In this document: in pieces, positions 9,483 to 16,300 of the stretch | How positions within the stretch are numbered: the first letter of the stretch is position 1 | How the letters are laid out: every line of letters begins with the position of its first letter | Source of the DNA: an uncultured Erysipelotrichales bacterium | Lineage (GTDB): Bacteria; Bacillota_I; Bacilli_A; Erysipelotrichales; Coprobacillaceae | Assembly: GCA_910579135.1 (NCBI GenBank) | Contig: CAJTTM010000005.1 | Coordinates: 55,496-119,495 of the forward strand | Length of the DNA: 64,000 bases | Direction: 5' to 3' | Notes under the pieces: generated by a model | Told to the model about the DNA's origin: nothing | The model's database searches: none | The model's input: the letters and a program-made list of their open reading frames with translations, nothing else | Program-made: the position numbers and the translations under genes

Positions 9483-9617
9483 GAATATTTTATGATTATT
9501 TTAAATTATTTTTCATAATTTTATTTTATCTTATACAAAAAAATAAATAAATTTCCTGTTAATTGTATTGAAACTACTTAAAAAAAGATATTTTAAATTC
9601 TTGTGTTATAAATTTTT

Positions 9618-9640
9618 TTAAATATTTTTAAATAACACCC
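9618..9640. repeat. CCCACTTT repeat, copy 1
   Basis: TTTAAATAACACCCCACTTT resembles sequences at 14066-14086 and 26647-26668. All three lie roughly 95-170 bases upstream of a minus-strand gene. The similarity could mark an operator, but the sites are A+T-rich and short. Confidence 0.3.
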
Positions 9641-9705
9641 CACTTTAAATAAGATTATTTTCTTGTTTTTAAATATATTCGCTTCCATTTTTCTACGAAC
9701 GATAG

Positions 9706-9809
9706 AAAAAACAAGGCATTTTGCCCTGCTTTTCCGTTTTTGTTCGTATTTTCATCTAGAAAGGAAAACCAAGAGTATATCGTAAAGTCCCTCTTTACAA
9801 TTACTCTAT
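9706..9809 (-). ncRNA. Candidate small RNA / terminated leader, copy 1
   Basis: An extended -10 promoter (TGATATAAT) predicts a start near 9809. The first part folds into a two-tier hairpin: AGAGTA with TACTCT outside, GTAAAG with CTTTAC inside. A second short TTTTC/GAAAA hairpin is followed by an intrinsic terminator (CAGGGC, loop, GCCTTG, then T6) ending near 9706. No ORF lies inside. The predicted 104-nt RNA has the same layout as the transcript at 14557-14659. It may act in trans or as a terminated leader. Prediction only. Confidence 0.5.
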
Positions 9810-9810
9810 G

Positions 9811-9878
9811 ATAGCATTATATCACATCTCGAAGTACGTGTCTTTCCACTTTTTGTGCAACTTTTTACCTTACTTTTT
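9811..9878 (-). promoter_or_regulatory. Repeated promoter module, copy 1
   Basis: The module has -35 AAGACA (9839-9844), a 17-bp spacer and extended -10 TGaTATAAT (9816-9821). Upstream is a conserved block with CTTTCCAC and TTTTGTGCAA. About 68 bp match the module at 14661-14728, and the core matches 36401-36449. Conservation beyond the hexamers suggests a shared regulator-binding site. Confidence 0.65.
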
Positions 9879-9894
9879 AAAAAGTAAGGTAAAA
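9863..9894. repeat. Perfect 32-bp palindrome upstream of promoter copy 1
   Basis: TTTTACCTTACTTTTT is followed immediately by its exact reverse complement. One arm is conserved next to promoter copy 2 at 14711-14727; the other arm is missing there. It could be a dimeric regulator site, a cruciform or a junction formed by duplication. Confidence 0.55.
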
Positions 9895-9949
9895 TACTCT
9901 TGTCTTTCTATGTCATTTATAACATTGATTACGACTCTACCATTGCAAA

Positions 9950-9990
9950 ATTCTTATTTGTTTTTTACTGACACCAAAACAAATAAGAAT
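9950..9990 (-). terminator. Hairpin overlapping the stop of the membrane gene
   Basis: ATTCTTATTTG pairs with CAAATAAGAAT across a 19-base loop that contains the TAA stop. A short T-run follows on the minus strand. It is a probable, moderately strong terminator. Confidence 0.5.
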
Positions 9991-10549
9991 CTTTATGATA
10001 TCTATATAATATATCAAACAAGTTATAAAAAATTATTATAAGAAATGAGTCAGATATAATACTGATAATTCTATATAGAAAGAGATTTATTGTAAGATAG
10101 GGTAGTGTTTCTATTGCAGCCAAGAAGATCATATAGGACATAAACACTTTAAGTATATCCATTATAGTTATGTAAAAAGTATTCTTTATGCGACAAAGTA
10201 TTAACTTGAGTGGTATAATAAGCAAAAAAATCCCCCAAACAAAAATAAGACTCTCCCTTATATATTCTGCCTTTAATATTGTACCTGTATAAAAAATCAT
10301 GCAAAAACCTAATCCTATAAAAATCATATTTATTATATTACATACCCATTTAATAATTTCTCTAAATTCTTCTTTACGTTTTAGAATAGCCTCTATGATA
10401 AATATCTTTAAAAATTCAAGAATGGAAATATTACCATTATCTACTATATAAAACTCTCTAGAATAATACTCATCTAATTTTTCTATATCTTTTGTAAGTA
10501 CAATTCCTTTCACTTTATGCTCATTTATTTGTAATGTATATTTTTTCAT
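9965..10549 (-). CDS. Membrane protein, unknown
   Basis: The 194-residue product has an N-terminal cytoplasmic segment of about 70 residues followed by about four hydrophobic segments (around 75-95, 100-118, 130-148 and 160-182). GGAG precedes the ATG. It is the last gene of the array on this side and carries no acidic tail, consistent with the tail being restricted to soluble products. I recognise no family. Confidence 0.6.
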   Translation of the reverse strand: MKKYTLQINEHKVKGIVLTKDIEKLDEYYSREFYIVDNGNISILEFLKIFIIEAILKRKEEFREIIKWVCNIINMIFIGLGFCMIFYTGTILKAEYIRESLIFVWGIFLLIIPLKLILCRIKNTFYITIMDILKVFMSYMIFLAAIETLPYLTINLFLYRIISIISDSFLIIIFYNLFDILYRYHKDSYLFWCQ

Positions 10550-10562
10550 AAACTTCTCCTAT

Positions 10563-10588
10563 AAAAAAACGAGGCAACTTGCCTTACT
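10563..10588 (-). terminator. Tail-linked hairpin, copy 1
   Basis: AAGGCAAGTTGCCTC on the minus strand is followed by TTTTTTT. The TAA stop of the upstream gene forms the 5' side of the stem. It belongs to the 15-copy palindrome family; this copy has a weakened outer stem. Confidence 0.7.
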
Positions 10589-11414
10589 CCATTTCCATAT
10601 CTTCACTTTCTTCATTCTGCTCCTCAATCATACGATCCATTTCTTCCATATCCCAAAAATTTAAAACTAGCTGAGCATAAGCAGGATCTATTTTATAAAA
10701 TTCTAATTTTGCTGTGTACATATACGCATCTATCATGGCTGTATTATGCAATTTTCCATCTTCATCTATAAATTTCAAAAAGTTACATTGTTCATCAAGG
10801 AAAACTTCTGTCATTTTACATATCCCATATCCTTCAATTTCACCCTCCATAAGTATATTGTATTCTACATGTTTTTCCTTTTCATCTGTAACTAATTCAT
10901 AGTTCTCATTTAGCATCACTTTTCCTAATGGCTCTATCTTTCCTTTAATATATTCTAAAAACTTTAATTTTGACTCTTCTCCAGTAGATTCTAATGATAG
11001 CTTTTCTTCCAGTTTATTCATTTTATCTATCGTCTTACAAAAGGAAATAAATTCTTCACACTCAATAACTCTATTCATTATCTTATCAATTATTTCTCGG
11101 TCATACTTATTTTCATAATCTAAATCATTGGACAATGTTGCCCCTGGGTAACAATTTCGAAATGAATCTCCAGATATAAATTCTATACATGGTTTGCCTT
11201 CTATAAAATCAATATAGCAAATTATACCTGTTATATCTTCGTAATTGATAATATAATACATACCATTCCATTCATGCTCTTCATTTCTTCCTTCAGAAAC
11301 TTGATTATATAATTTGGATATTGTTATATCTTTTTTCCCTTCTTCATCAGAATTGCATAAGTGCTGTTCTCCGTTAATTCTACAATATTCAAATTCAATA
11401 TTACTTTTTCTCAT
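10584..11414 (-). CDS. Tailed array protein, paralogue of 16296-17090
   Basis: This 276-residue soluble protein begins MRKSNIEFEY and shares this start, the central GEESKLKFLEYIKGK block, PLGKVM and KIDPAY with the product of 16296-17090, so the two are clear paralogues. It ends NEESEDMEME-stop, the shared acidic tail of the array. The ribosome binding site is GGAGG. No catalytic motif is recognisable. The duplication within one operon suggests dosage or specialisation. Function unknown. Confidence 0.7.
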   Translation of the reverse strand: MRKSNIEFEYCRINGEQHLCNSDEEGKKDITISKLYNQVSEGRNEEHEWNGMYYIINYEDITGIICYIDFIEGKPCIEFISGDSFRNCYPGATLSNDLDYENKYDREIIDKIMNRVIECEEFISFCKTIDKMNKLEEKLSLESTGEESKLKFLEYIKGKIEPLGKVMLNENYELVTDEKEKHVEYNILMEGEIEGYGICKMTEVFLDEQCNFLKFIDEDGKLHNTAMIDAYMYTAKLEFYKIDPAYAQLVLNFWDMEEMDRMIEEQNEESEDMEME

Positions 11415-11450
11415 AGTTTATCCTCCATATTGATCTTATTATTAAATTAT

Positions 11451-11475
11451 AAAAAATAAGGCAACTTGCCTTACT
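11451..11475 (-). terminator. Tail-linked hairpin, copy 2
   Basis: TAAGGCAAGTTGCCTTA followed by TTTTTT on the minus strand. The stop codon of the gene starting at 12814 is inside the stem. The next gene begins 41 bases downstream. Confidence 0.75.
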
Positions 11476-12814
11476 CCATTTCCATATCTTCTTCATCTTC
11501 ATACTCGTCATATTGTCCGTTGACTGATGTTTCGATATTTAATTTTATATCTGAAACTTTTTGAAAATGAGTAGATTCAATATTATAACTGTTTACATCT
11601 TTAATAAAATCTTCCCATTTTTCTTTTTCTTGTTTAAAACATTCATAATTTATAACAGCTTTTTTTAAAACATCTTTATAATTATAAAATCCAGGTTCAT
11701 CACCATTTTGTGTCATAATAACATTATCAATATATATTATATCTGCCCTTCTCAGCTTATCATACAGTTCTCCTAAATTATTTGATTTATCTGATACTTG
11801 TTGTTTATAAAAACTTAATAAACTTTTTTTCTCTTCTTGCTGAGAAATACAATTATCTTTTTCTTCTTTAAACTCTTTTATTTTTTTATTTAATAATTGT
11901 ATCTGCTGAAGATCTTTTGATTTTTGGGTAAATTGAGTTATAAAATTGTATTTTTTTGATTTTAAGTCTAAAAGACCATCATTGAAATAATTTATTTTTG
12001 TTTGTATTTGGTCCATTTTTTCATTAACTATGTTTAATTCCTTTTTTAAAGACTGTTCTTTTCTTTCATATAATTCAATATCGGATTTTATTTTCTTGAT
12101 ATCAGATTCAATTTTCTTTGTTTCTTGTTTAACTTTATGATGTATATCATCTTTCCTTTCGACCATATGAATCATTTCATTACAACAACTTATTAGTTCA
12201 AAAACATAATTCAAGTTATCTTCATGTGACAAAAATACTTTTTTAAATTCTTCCTTATATATTTCATTATCTGGAAAATCAAATTCATTAATAGTACGCA
12301 AGAATATTTCTGTAGTATTCAATGATTTCTCATCTAAAAGCGAATGTTTTATTGCTGCATATATATCAATTATATTTAACACAGAATAAATAATTTCCCT
12401 ATTATTTTTAATATCATCTGGTAGACAATTATATAAATAAGCTGTTTCTAAATCATTATCTTTTTTAAAATATTTTACAATATTTTCTAAATTCACTGAT
12501 TTATTACTATCTTCTAAGAATTTTTGAAGTTGAATATCTTCAAAATGATTTTCACAAAATAAGTAAACTCCTTTATTATCAAGCACTGACTTTATAAGAA
12601 TATCTGTACCGTTAATAATATTAATACTGAAATAACCTCCAGCTGATATAAAGATAGTTTTGCTATGATAATCACTTATATTCTCTTCTAGAGTTTTAAA
12701 TTCATCTTCAGGAAAAATCTGTCTAATATAATCTTCAGTTTCTTTAACTGTATGGAATTTACTATATTCCTCTAAACTTTTCAATTTAATTATGTTCTCT
12801 TGTTGTTTGTTCAT
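11471..12814 (-). CDS. Tailed coiled-coil protein, related to 29499-31187
   Basis: The 447-residue product has a globular N-terminal half with CLPDDIKNN, a motif shared as VLPDDMKND with the protein at 29499-31187. A long coiled coil (about 220-345) with many K/E heptads follows, then a short C-terminal domain and the tail YEDEEDMEME. Its start has GGAGG only about ten bases after the T-run of the upstream hairpin, leaving no room for a promoter. It is probably a structural or scaffold protein of the array; function unknown. Confidence 0.65.
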   Translation of the reverse strand: MNKQQENIIKLKSLEEYSKFHTVKETEDYIRQIFPEDEFKTLEENISDYHSKTIFISAGGYFSINIINGTDILIKSVLDNKGVYLFCENHFEDIQLQKFLEDSNKSVNLENIVKYFKKDNDLETAYLYNCLPDDIKNNREIIYSVLNIIDIYAAIKHSLLDEKSLNTTEIFLRTINEFDFPDNEIYKEEFKKVFLSHEDNLNYVFELISCCNEMIHMVERKDDIHHKVKQETKKIESDIKKIKSDIELYERKEQSLKKELNIVNEKMDQIQTKINYFNDGLLDLKSKKYNFITQFTQKSKDLQQIQLLNKKIKEFKEEKDNCISQQEEKKSLLSFYKQQVSDKSNNLGELYDKLRRADIIYIDNVIMTQNGDEPGFYNYKDVLKKAVINYECFKQEKEKWEDFIKDVNSYNIESTHFQKVSDIKLNIETSVNGQYDEYEDEEDMEME

Positions 12815-12825
12815 GTTATCCTCCT

Positions 12826-12851
12826 AAAAAAATAAGGCAAGTTGCCTTATT
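12826..12851 (-). terminator. Tail-linked hairpin, copy 3
   Basis: A complete copy of ATAAGGCAACTTGCCTTAT with seven T residues on the minus strand. The stop codon of the Fic-like gene is in the stem. AGGAGG of the next gene follows immediately. Confidence 0.75.
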
Positions 12852-13716
12852 CCATTTCCATATCTTCACTTTCTTCGTAATCTTCTTCCATTTGTTCATT
12901 AACAATATGATCTACAATTGCATCAAATTCATTTTTAACCATTTCTAAATTAGTATAGCTTTTGTTTGCTATTTCTCTTACAATTGCATTTGAATTGACT
13001 TGTATATAATTTTTTATAACTGGATTTTCATAATTGTCTATCCACTCATTTATATTTTTTTGGAGTTCTCTTATAGTCATTTCTTTCATAAACTTATGAT
13101 TAGGTTCAATTTGTTCTCCTTCTGTAAATGCATTAAAAACAAATGATTTTAAATTATCTCTATATCCTTGACCATAAAGACATAAGCATTCTCTCAAGTA
13201 TTCTGCTTTCTCTAAAAAATACTCCTTATTCAATTCCAATCCTACATGCTTAGCAAATTGCAAAGAAAAAGCAACACTAGATAATGTATTGCCTTCCTTA
13301 AATGCTTGAATATCCCAAAGTCCGTATAGTAACTCTGTCCATCCTTCTAATTTTGTTTTTTTATCAATATTTTCATTTTCCCATTGACTACTGTTATAAT
13401 ATTTCATAACTGTTTTCATTTGTTGATTGATAAGATTATTATTATAAACATTGCGATGTTCATGAAAATTTGACTCTCTAAATTCTCCAGCCCAGTCATA
13501 AATATCATCATACAAAAAATGATGTATAGCTTTTAAACGTTCTTGGCTAAACTCATTATGATATGAGATGTTTATAACTTGATCTAGCAATTGCATTTTA
13601 TACATGACCAATTGAACTTCAATTTTTTGTAGCTTTTGCGTATTATAAATATTAAGTTTATTTTTTAAAATATCAGTTCCTGTAAAATAGTATTTATTAA
13701 TAAACTCTTTATTCAT
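12847..13716 (-). CDS. Fic-like protein with degenerate active site, tailed
   Basis: The 289-residue product shows the Fic fold: IYDWAGEFRESNF, then the central loop AFKEGNTLSS near residue 138. Canonical Fic enzymes have HPFxEGNGRxxR; here the catalytic histidine position is Gln and the final arginine is absent, so AMP transfer is unlikely or altered. The tail is EESEDMEME. I chose the second in-frame ATG (13716) because AAGGTGG is better spaced for it. It overlaps an upstream VbhA-like gene, as in VbhT/VbhA toxin-antitoxin pairs. Known Fic toxins such as Bartonella Beps are delivered by type IV secretion. Confidence 0.75.
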   Translation of the reverse strand: MNKEFINKYYFTGTDILKNKLNIYNTQKLQKIEVQLVMYKMQLLDQVINISYHNEFSQERLKAIHHFLYDDIYDWAGEFRESNFHEHRNVYNNNLINQQMKTVMKYYNSSQWENENIDKKTKLEGWTELLYGLWDIQAFKEGNTLSSVAFSLQFAKHVGLELNKEYFLEKAEYLRECLCLYGQGYRDNLKSFVFNAFTEGEQIEPNHKFMKEMTIRELQKNINEWIDNYENPVIKNYIQVNSNAIVREIANKSYTNLEMVKNEFDAIVDHIVNEQMEEDYEESEDMEME

Positions 13717-13939
13717 TGTCATTCACCACCTTATCAATAAGTTCATTGATAACTTCTCTTAGCTCTTTCTTACCTTCAATATAATCATTGTAATCATTGA
13801 TATTGATATCTTCACTTCCATTTACCTTTGTAAATGCTATTCCTTTTCTTACAATATCTTCTCTTTGTTTTTTTGTTGTATTCTTGATAAGAATAGATTG
13901 TTCAGCTTGCAATTCTTTTTCATTTAATTCTAATGGCAT
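13709..13939 (-). CDS. VbhA-like antitoxin partner of the Fic protein
   Basis: This 76-residue helical protein is encoded directly upstream of and overlapping the Fic-like gene by a few bases. IAFTKVNGSED followed by a helix aligns loosely with the SMRIEGL inhibitory helix of VbhA antitoxins, with E replaced by N. It lacks the acidic tail that its partner carries. The ribosome binding site is AAAGGAGG, and two overlapping TATAAT boxes (13970-13980) lie upstream. Assignment rests on gene order and weak similarity. Confidence 0.55.
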   Translation of the reverse strand: MPLELNEKELQAEQSILIKNTTKKQREDIVRKGIAFTKVNGSEDININDYNDYIEGKKELREVINELIDKVVNDNE

Positions 13940-13969
13940 ATTAACACCTCCTTTTCTTCCTCATATACC

Positions 13970-13980
13970 ATTATATTATA
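13970..13980 (-). promoter_or_regulatory. Overlapping -10 elements before the VbhA-like gene
   Basis: Two TATAAT hexamers overlap about 30 bases before the start codon. No convincing -35 is seen at 17-bp spacing. This suggests an independent or activator-dependent start for the antitoxin-Fic pair. Confidence 0.4.
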
Positions 13981-14065
13981 CTACAATTTGATTTCCATGT
14001 ATTTCTAACATTTTTTGTCTTTGTTATTTTAATATTACGTTAAACAATACATTTTCTAAAACTTT

Positions 14066-14086
14066 TTTAAATTATATCCCACTTTG
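14066..14086. repeat. CCCACTTT repeat, copy 2
   Basis: TTTAAATTATATCCCACTTT lies just after the 48-residue gene and about 125 bases upstream of the VbhA-like gene. It matches the copies at 9618 and 26647. Confidence 0.3.
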
Positions 14087-14087
14087 T

Positions 14088-14234
14088 TCATTGTTTTTTT
14101 TCATGAACTAATCCACAAAAATGCCAACCATGCTGTTCAATAAAATCAATAAATATATCATTAAATTCTTCAACAGACATATTCTGAGGGACTTCGCAAA
14201 AACCATCTATTGTAATTTGTTTCCTTTCGTCCAT
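14088..14234 (-). CDS. Small conserved-looking 48-residue protein
   Basis: The ORF starts at the second of two closely spaced ATGs, with AAGGTGG upstream, and encodes MDERKQITIDGFCEVPQ followed by a helical stretch ending GWHFCGLVHEKKQ. The acid-rich centre SVEEFNDIFIDFIEQ looks like a real small domain. It lies between the 72-residue gene and the VbhA/Fic pair. It has no tail. Family not recognised. Confidence 0.55.
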   Translation of the reverse strand: MDERKQITIDGFCEVPQNMSVEEFNDIFIDFIEQHGWHFCGLVHEKKQ

Positions 14235-14268
14235 ACATACCACCTTCTTTCTTAATTAAATGTAAAAA

Positions 14269-14293
14269 CAAAAATAAGGCAACTTGCCTTATT
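14269..14293 (-). terminator. Tail-type hairpin, copy 4 (gene without tail)
   Basis: A full copy of the palindrome with TTTTTG on the minus strand. The upstream gene ends NSKTK, with its TAA in the stem, so the hairpin also occurs without the acidic tail. Confidence 0.7.
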
Positions 14294-14507
14294 TTGTTTT
14301 GCTGTTACTCTTTAAAGTTTTACCATAATTATTCAAAACACTATCAAAATCTTTTCCTATACTTTTCCAATCATTACTTAAAATTTCACTATCTGTTCTT
14401 AAAAACATTCTCTTGACTGGTTCATTTAAACAAAATGGTTTGATATCTAATATAGATCCTACTCCTTTTATAAAAGATGGAATAGCTGCATATTTTTTAT
14501 GACTCAA
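14289..14507 (-). CDS. Small basic protein, 72 residues, TTG start
   Basis: AAGGAGG at 14514-14520 and six-base spacing point to a TTG start at 14507; longer readings would run through the upstream terminator. The product has a hydrophobic/helical start (KKYAAIPSFIKGVGSILDI) and a serine/lysine-rich end. It is the first gene after the terminated leader RNA, so its expression would need read-through or antitermination. It lacks the tail. Function unknown. Confidence 0.55.
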   Translation of the reverse strand: MSHKKYAAIPSFIKGVGSILDIKPFCLNEPVKRMFLRTDSEILSNDWKSIGKDFDSVLNNYGKTLKSNSKTK

Positions 14508-14556
14508 AAAAATCCTCCTTTTCATGATATAATTAAACATATGTTTCCCAAAAAAG

Positions 14557-14580
14557 AAAAATAAGGCAACTTGCCTTATT
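14557..14580 (-). terminator. Tail-type hairpin, copy 5 (ends a leader RNA)
   Basis: A complete palindrome with U-tract and no ORF ending in it. It terminates the predicted 103-nt RNA rather than a protein gene. Confidence 0.7.
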
Positions 14581-14659
14581 TTCCATGTTTTCACTTCGGG
14601 AATGAAAAACAAAATTTATTTAGGGAAATTAATGAAAAGATTTTTTATTATCTTTCCAT
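14557..14659 (-). ncRNA. Candidate small RNA / terminated leader, copy 2
   Basis: Promoter copy 2 predicts a start near 14659. The RNA would fold into AAAGAT/ATCTTT, then an 8-bp hairpin TTTTCATT/AGTGAAAA with loop CCCGA, and end at a member of the tail-type palindrome family with a U-tract. Length and order of elements match the candidate at 9706-9809. It may be a regulatory leader or a trans-acting RNA. Predicted only. Confidence 0.5.
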
Positions 14660-14660
14660 A

Positions 14661-14728
14661 TTAGCATTATATCACATATTGAAATACAAATCTTTCCACA
14701 TTTTGTGCAATTTTTTACCTTACTTTTT
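14661..14728 (-). promoter_or_regulatory. Repeated promoter module, copy 2
   Basis: -35 AAGATT (14689-14694), a 17-bp spacer, and TGaTATAAT (14666-14671). The block upstream (CTTTCCACA, TTTTGTGCAA, ACCTTACTTTTT) matches copy 1, and about 49 bp are nearly identical to copy 3 at 36401. Confidence 0.65.
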
Positions 14729-14755
14729 CTATAGACTTTAGTTTTATGTTATTTA

Positions 14756-15157
14756 CTATACCTCCATATCATCTTCTAATTCATCTTCAACTTCATAATC
14801 ATTTTCAAAATAGGAAGGAAGTTTAAAGCCTTCTTCTTTAATAACCTCTTTTAAAGTAACACCCTCTTTCATATATAGATCCCTTTCAATCGTCATGCCG
14901 AAAGGTAACTTAATGTTTTTTAGTTCTGATAACATAACTGTTCCAAATTCAGCCATATCATCATCTCCAAGATGGCAATATCCAAATAGTTCGTAATCAC
15001 CATTATCAAGTTCATTTCCTTCAGTGATAAACCATGTCCCTGCACCAAGTGGATTAAAATACTTTACTACTACAATTGCGTTTCCCATTTTCCCATCTTG
15101 TGAATATAATGGGAATTGCTTAAATCTCTCCCTTAATTCATCTGTCATTAATTCCAT
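14756..15157 (-). CDS. DUF2958 family protein, tailed
   Basis: The 133-residue product shows the DUF2958 pattern: PLYSQDGKMGN, VVVKYFNPLGAGTWFITEG, an acid loop, FGYCHLGDDDMAEFG, then LPFGMTIERDLYM. Such proteins are common on plasmids and conjugative elements; no biochemical role is established. The C-terminus adds EDELEDDMEV, a variant of the array tail, and no palindrome follows its stop. It lies 36 bases after the methylase gene. Confidence 0.8.
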   Translation of the reverse strand: MELMTDELRERFKQFPLYSQDGKMGNAIVVVKYFNPLGAGTWFITEGNELDNGDYELFGYCHLGDDDMAEFGTVMLSELKNIKLPFGMTIERDLYMKEGVTLKEVIKEEGFKLPSYFENDYEVEDELEDDMEV

Positions 15158-15178
15158 AATATTATTTCTCCTTCTTCA

Positions 15179-15199
15179 TTAAGGCAAGTTGCCTTATTC
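15179..15199 (-). repeat. Tail-linked palindrome, copy 6, no U-tract
   Basis: AAGGCAACTTGCCTT is intact but is followed on the minus strand by AATGAAGAAGGAG, which is the next gene's ribosome binding site region. Without a U-tract it should not terminate, which argues that the palindrome itself has a role. Confidence 0.7.
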
Positions 15200-16258
15200 C
15201 ATTTCCATATCTTCCTCATCTTCATCTTCCTCATAAAAGTCCTCAAATTGCTCCTGAGCAGATAATTCTATATTTAATTTCATTTTTTCATACGTTTCAG
15301 GGTCTTTCTCAATAATGATTCCATATCTATCTGTTTCAAGACAGGCAATACCAAAATTTCCACTTCCACCAAACTGATCTAACAAAACCTCATAAGGTTT
15401 TGATATATAATTAATTATCTCAACTAATAGATCAACAGGTTTTTCTGCTTCCATGACTTTTTCAGTTCTTGAACGTGGCTGATAATCAAAATTTGTAGGT
15501 AGCATTCCATTTGTACCTGACATATAATAAACCTCTAGTCCATGTTCCATTAATAGATCAGCAACTTCCTGTGAATTTTTATTTTTTACATCTAATGAAT
15601 TTTCTCTAGCGATTTGTAAATTCTTCTTTTGGTTTAATCTTAATGTCCTCGGTTTTCCTTTTGAAAATATAAGAACATCTTCAGTATTTGTCGCTTTTCT
15701 TCCAGTGTTGGCTTTAAATTCACCTTTCTTCCATGGAACTTTTGCAAAGTATGTAAAACCTACCTTTTTCGCAAGTTGTTTTACTTCAAACAAATACTCA
15801 TAATTATATTCGCTTTCTTCAGGAAGAAACTCAACTAAAAAAGCTCCCTCTTTTAATACCCTCATCTTTTCCTGAAAGTCTTTTTTCTCATATTTGAATA
15901 ATTCATATGTTGCAAATTTCCTGTTCCCACCTTCTAATTGCTTTTTTAATCCGTATGGATGATCTGTAATAATCCCATCTATGGAATTATCTTCTATCAT
16001 ACTTAAATCCCTGCCATCACCATTGACAAGCAAGCACGATGTTTCTCTACCTTGAATTTGTGAAGAGACTTTATAAACACCTCTTGAAATCTTTTCAAAC
16101 AGCCCTTTTTCTACACCTTCATAGATCCTAGCACGTATAGACTCATCATTAACGTTCATCTTTTTTATGCCTTTTATAAGTTCTTTTGCTTCACGCACTG
16201 TAAATTTACTATCTTCCATAAAGTAGTCAAATAAGTTCATTTGTATTGTTTCTGCCAT
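15194..16258 (-). CDS. DNA N6/N4 methyltransferase, tailed
   Basis: The 354-residue product has an N-terminal winged-helix-like segment, then catalytic motif IV as TDHPYG near residue 99 (usual DPPY/DPPF) and, C-terminal to it, the AdoMet-binding motif QFGGSGNFG near residue 300. The order IV before I matches beta-class DNA methylases. No cognate endonuclease is adjacent, so it is probably an orphan methylase that could protect element DNA. The tail DEDEEDMEME follows the fold. GGAGG start directly after a hairpin. Confidence 0.8.
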   Translation of the reverse strand: MAETIQMNLFDYFMEDSKFTVREAKELIKGIKKMNVNDESIRARIYEGVEKGLFEKISRGVYKVSSQIQGRETSCLLVNGDGRDLSMIEDNSIDGIITDHPYGLKKQLEGGNRKFATYELFKYEKKDFQEKMRVLKEGAFLVEFLPEESEYNYEYLFEVKQLAKKVGFTYFAKVPWKKGEFKANTGRKATNTEDVLIFSKGKPRTLRLNQKKNLQIARENSLDVKNKNSQEVADLLMEHGLEVYYMSGTNGMLPTNFDYQPRSRTEKVMEAEKPVDLLVEIINYISKPYEVLLDQFGGSGNFGIACLETDRYGIIIEKDPETYEKMKLNIELSAQEQFEDFYEEDEDEEDMEME

Positions 16259-16276
16259 TATATCTTCCTCCTAAAC

Positions 16277-16300
16277 AAAAATAAGGCAAGTTGCCTTATT
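16277..16300 (-). terminator. Tail-linked hairpin, copy 7
   Basis: A full palindrome with TTTTTG on the minus strand; the stop codon of the 16296-17090 gene lies in the stem. The methylase AGGAGG follows about nine bases later. Confidence 0.75.

Noticed and set aside
9841-9850. DnaA box in the promoter modules
   Set aside because: CTTTCCACA differs from TTATCCACA at two positions and is not clustered, so a replication origin is not supported.
14289-14612. Longer 107-residue reading of the small gene
   Set aside because: The upstream part runs through the leader terminator; a TTG start with AAGGAGG at 14507 is better supported.
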